Source: DASQHW01 sp038209365 (GTDB lineage: Bacteria > Actinomycetota > Acidimicrobiia > IMCC26256 > PALSA-610). Taken from it: a DNA stretch of 5,456 nt. Below the pieces are notes generated by a model. That model searched no databases and was not told where the DNA came from. It saw only the letters and a program-made list of their open reading frames with translations. Made by a program: the position numbers and the translations under genes. The DNA lies in the NCBI GenBank assembly GCA_038209365.1, contig JBBQXS010000101.1:1-5456 (forward strand). The letters run 5' to 3'. This document shows, piece after piece, positions 5,407 to 5,456 of the stretch (position 1 is its first letter; each line of letters starts with the position of its first letter).

Positions 5407-5456
5407 TTGGCGGGGCGCGCGCGCTTACTCTCTCCTTAGCGCGTGCGTCCCGTCAG
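5407..5456 (+). terminator. Strong stem-loop directly after the capsid gene (terminator or 3' RNA element)
   Basis: Bases 5407-5425 pair with 5438-5456 over 19 consecutive positions, leaving a 12-base pyrimidine-rich loop (TACTCTCTCCTT). Fifteen pairs are Watson-Crick and four are G-U wobbles (5407/5456, 5410/5453, 5415/5448, 5419/5444). All four wobbles are allowed in + strand RNA but would be C-A mismatches in RNA from the other strand, so the structure fits a + strand transcript. It starts 6 bases after the capsid stop codon. The window ends at the last paired base, so I cannot see whether a U-tract follows. Without one it would be an mRNA-stabilising or processing hairpin that lets the abundant capsid message accumulate. 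Confidence 0.55.

Noticed and set aside
1..5456. CRISPR arrays, tRNA or rRNA genes, insertion sequences and integrase attachment sites
   Set aside because: I looked for regularly spaced repeats, cloverleaf-like sequence, transposase motifs and paired core repeats and saw none that could be supported.

Overview
The window is a compact, tightly packed piece of phage-type DNA, with every supported gene on the + strand. It comes from a prophage, a free phage or a phage satellite of a high-GC bacterium. High GC, heavy use of CGC, GCG and GTC codons, GTG/TTG start codons and the style of the proteins point to an actinobacterial host (Actinomycetota). This is inference: no host gene, tRNA or attachment site is present to fix the taxon.

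Layout, left to right: (1) the 3' part of a small uncharacterised ORF that runs in from the left edge (to 325); (2) a D5/P4-type superfamily-3 DNA helicase of replication (309-1742); (3) a 68-codon ORF of unknown function with a good ribosome binding site, which bridges helicase and terminase (1735-1941); (4) a large terminase subunit with intact ATPase and nuclease motifs (1938-3587); (5) a 66-codon unknown protein with a strong ribosome binding site (3601-3801); (6) a repeat- and palindrome-rich spacer that may encode a 56-residue peptide (3803-3973); (7) an HK97-fold major capsid protein with a long N-terminal scaffolding-like region (3970 or 3973 to 5400); (8) a strong stem-loop that begins just after the capsid stop codon and reaches the right edge.

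Most junctions overlap by 4 to 17 bases, so genes 1 to 4 look like one translationally coupled transcription unit. In this reading the helicase replicates the element, the terminase packages it, and the capsid protein builds the shell.

The most notable point is what is missing. Between terminase and capsid, where a tailed phage usually has a portal and a maturation protease, there are only about 380 bases with tiny ORFs. No recognisable small terminase is seen either. A replicative helicase running straight into terminase and capsid genes resembles the reduced prophage-like elements phiRv1 and phiRv2 of Mycobacterium tuberculosis and capsid-encoding phage satellites in general outline. That comparison is from memory of those layouts and not from an alignment. 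The flanks would be needed to decide between satellite, decayed prophage and full phage.
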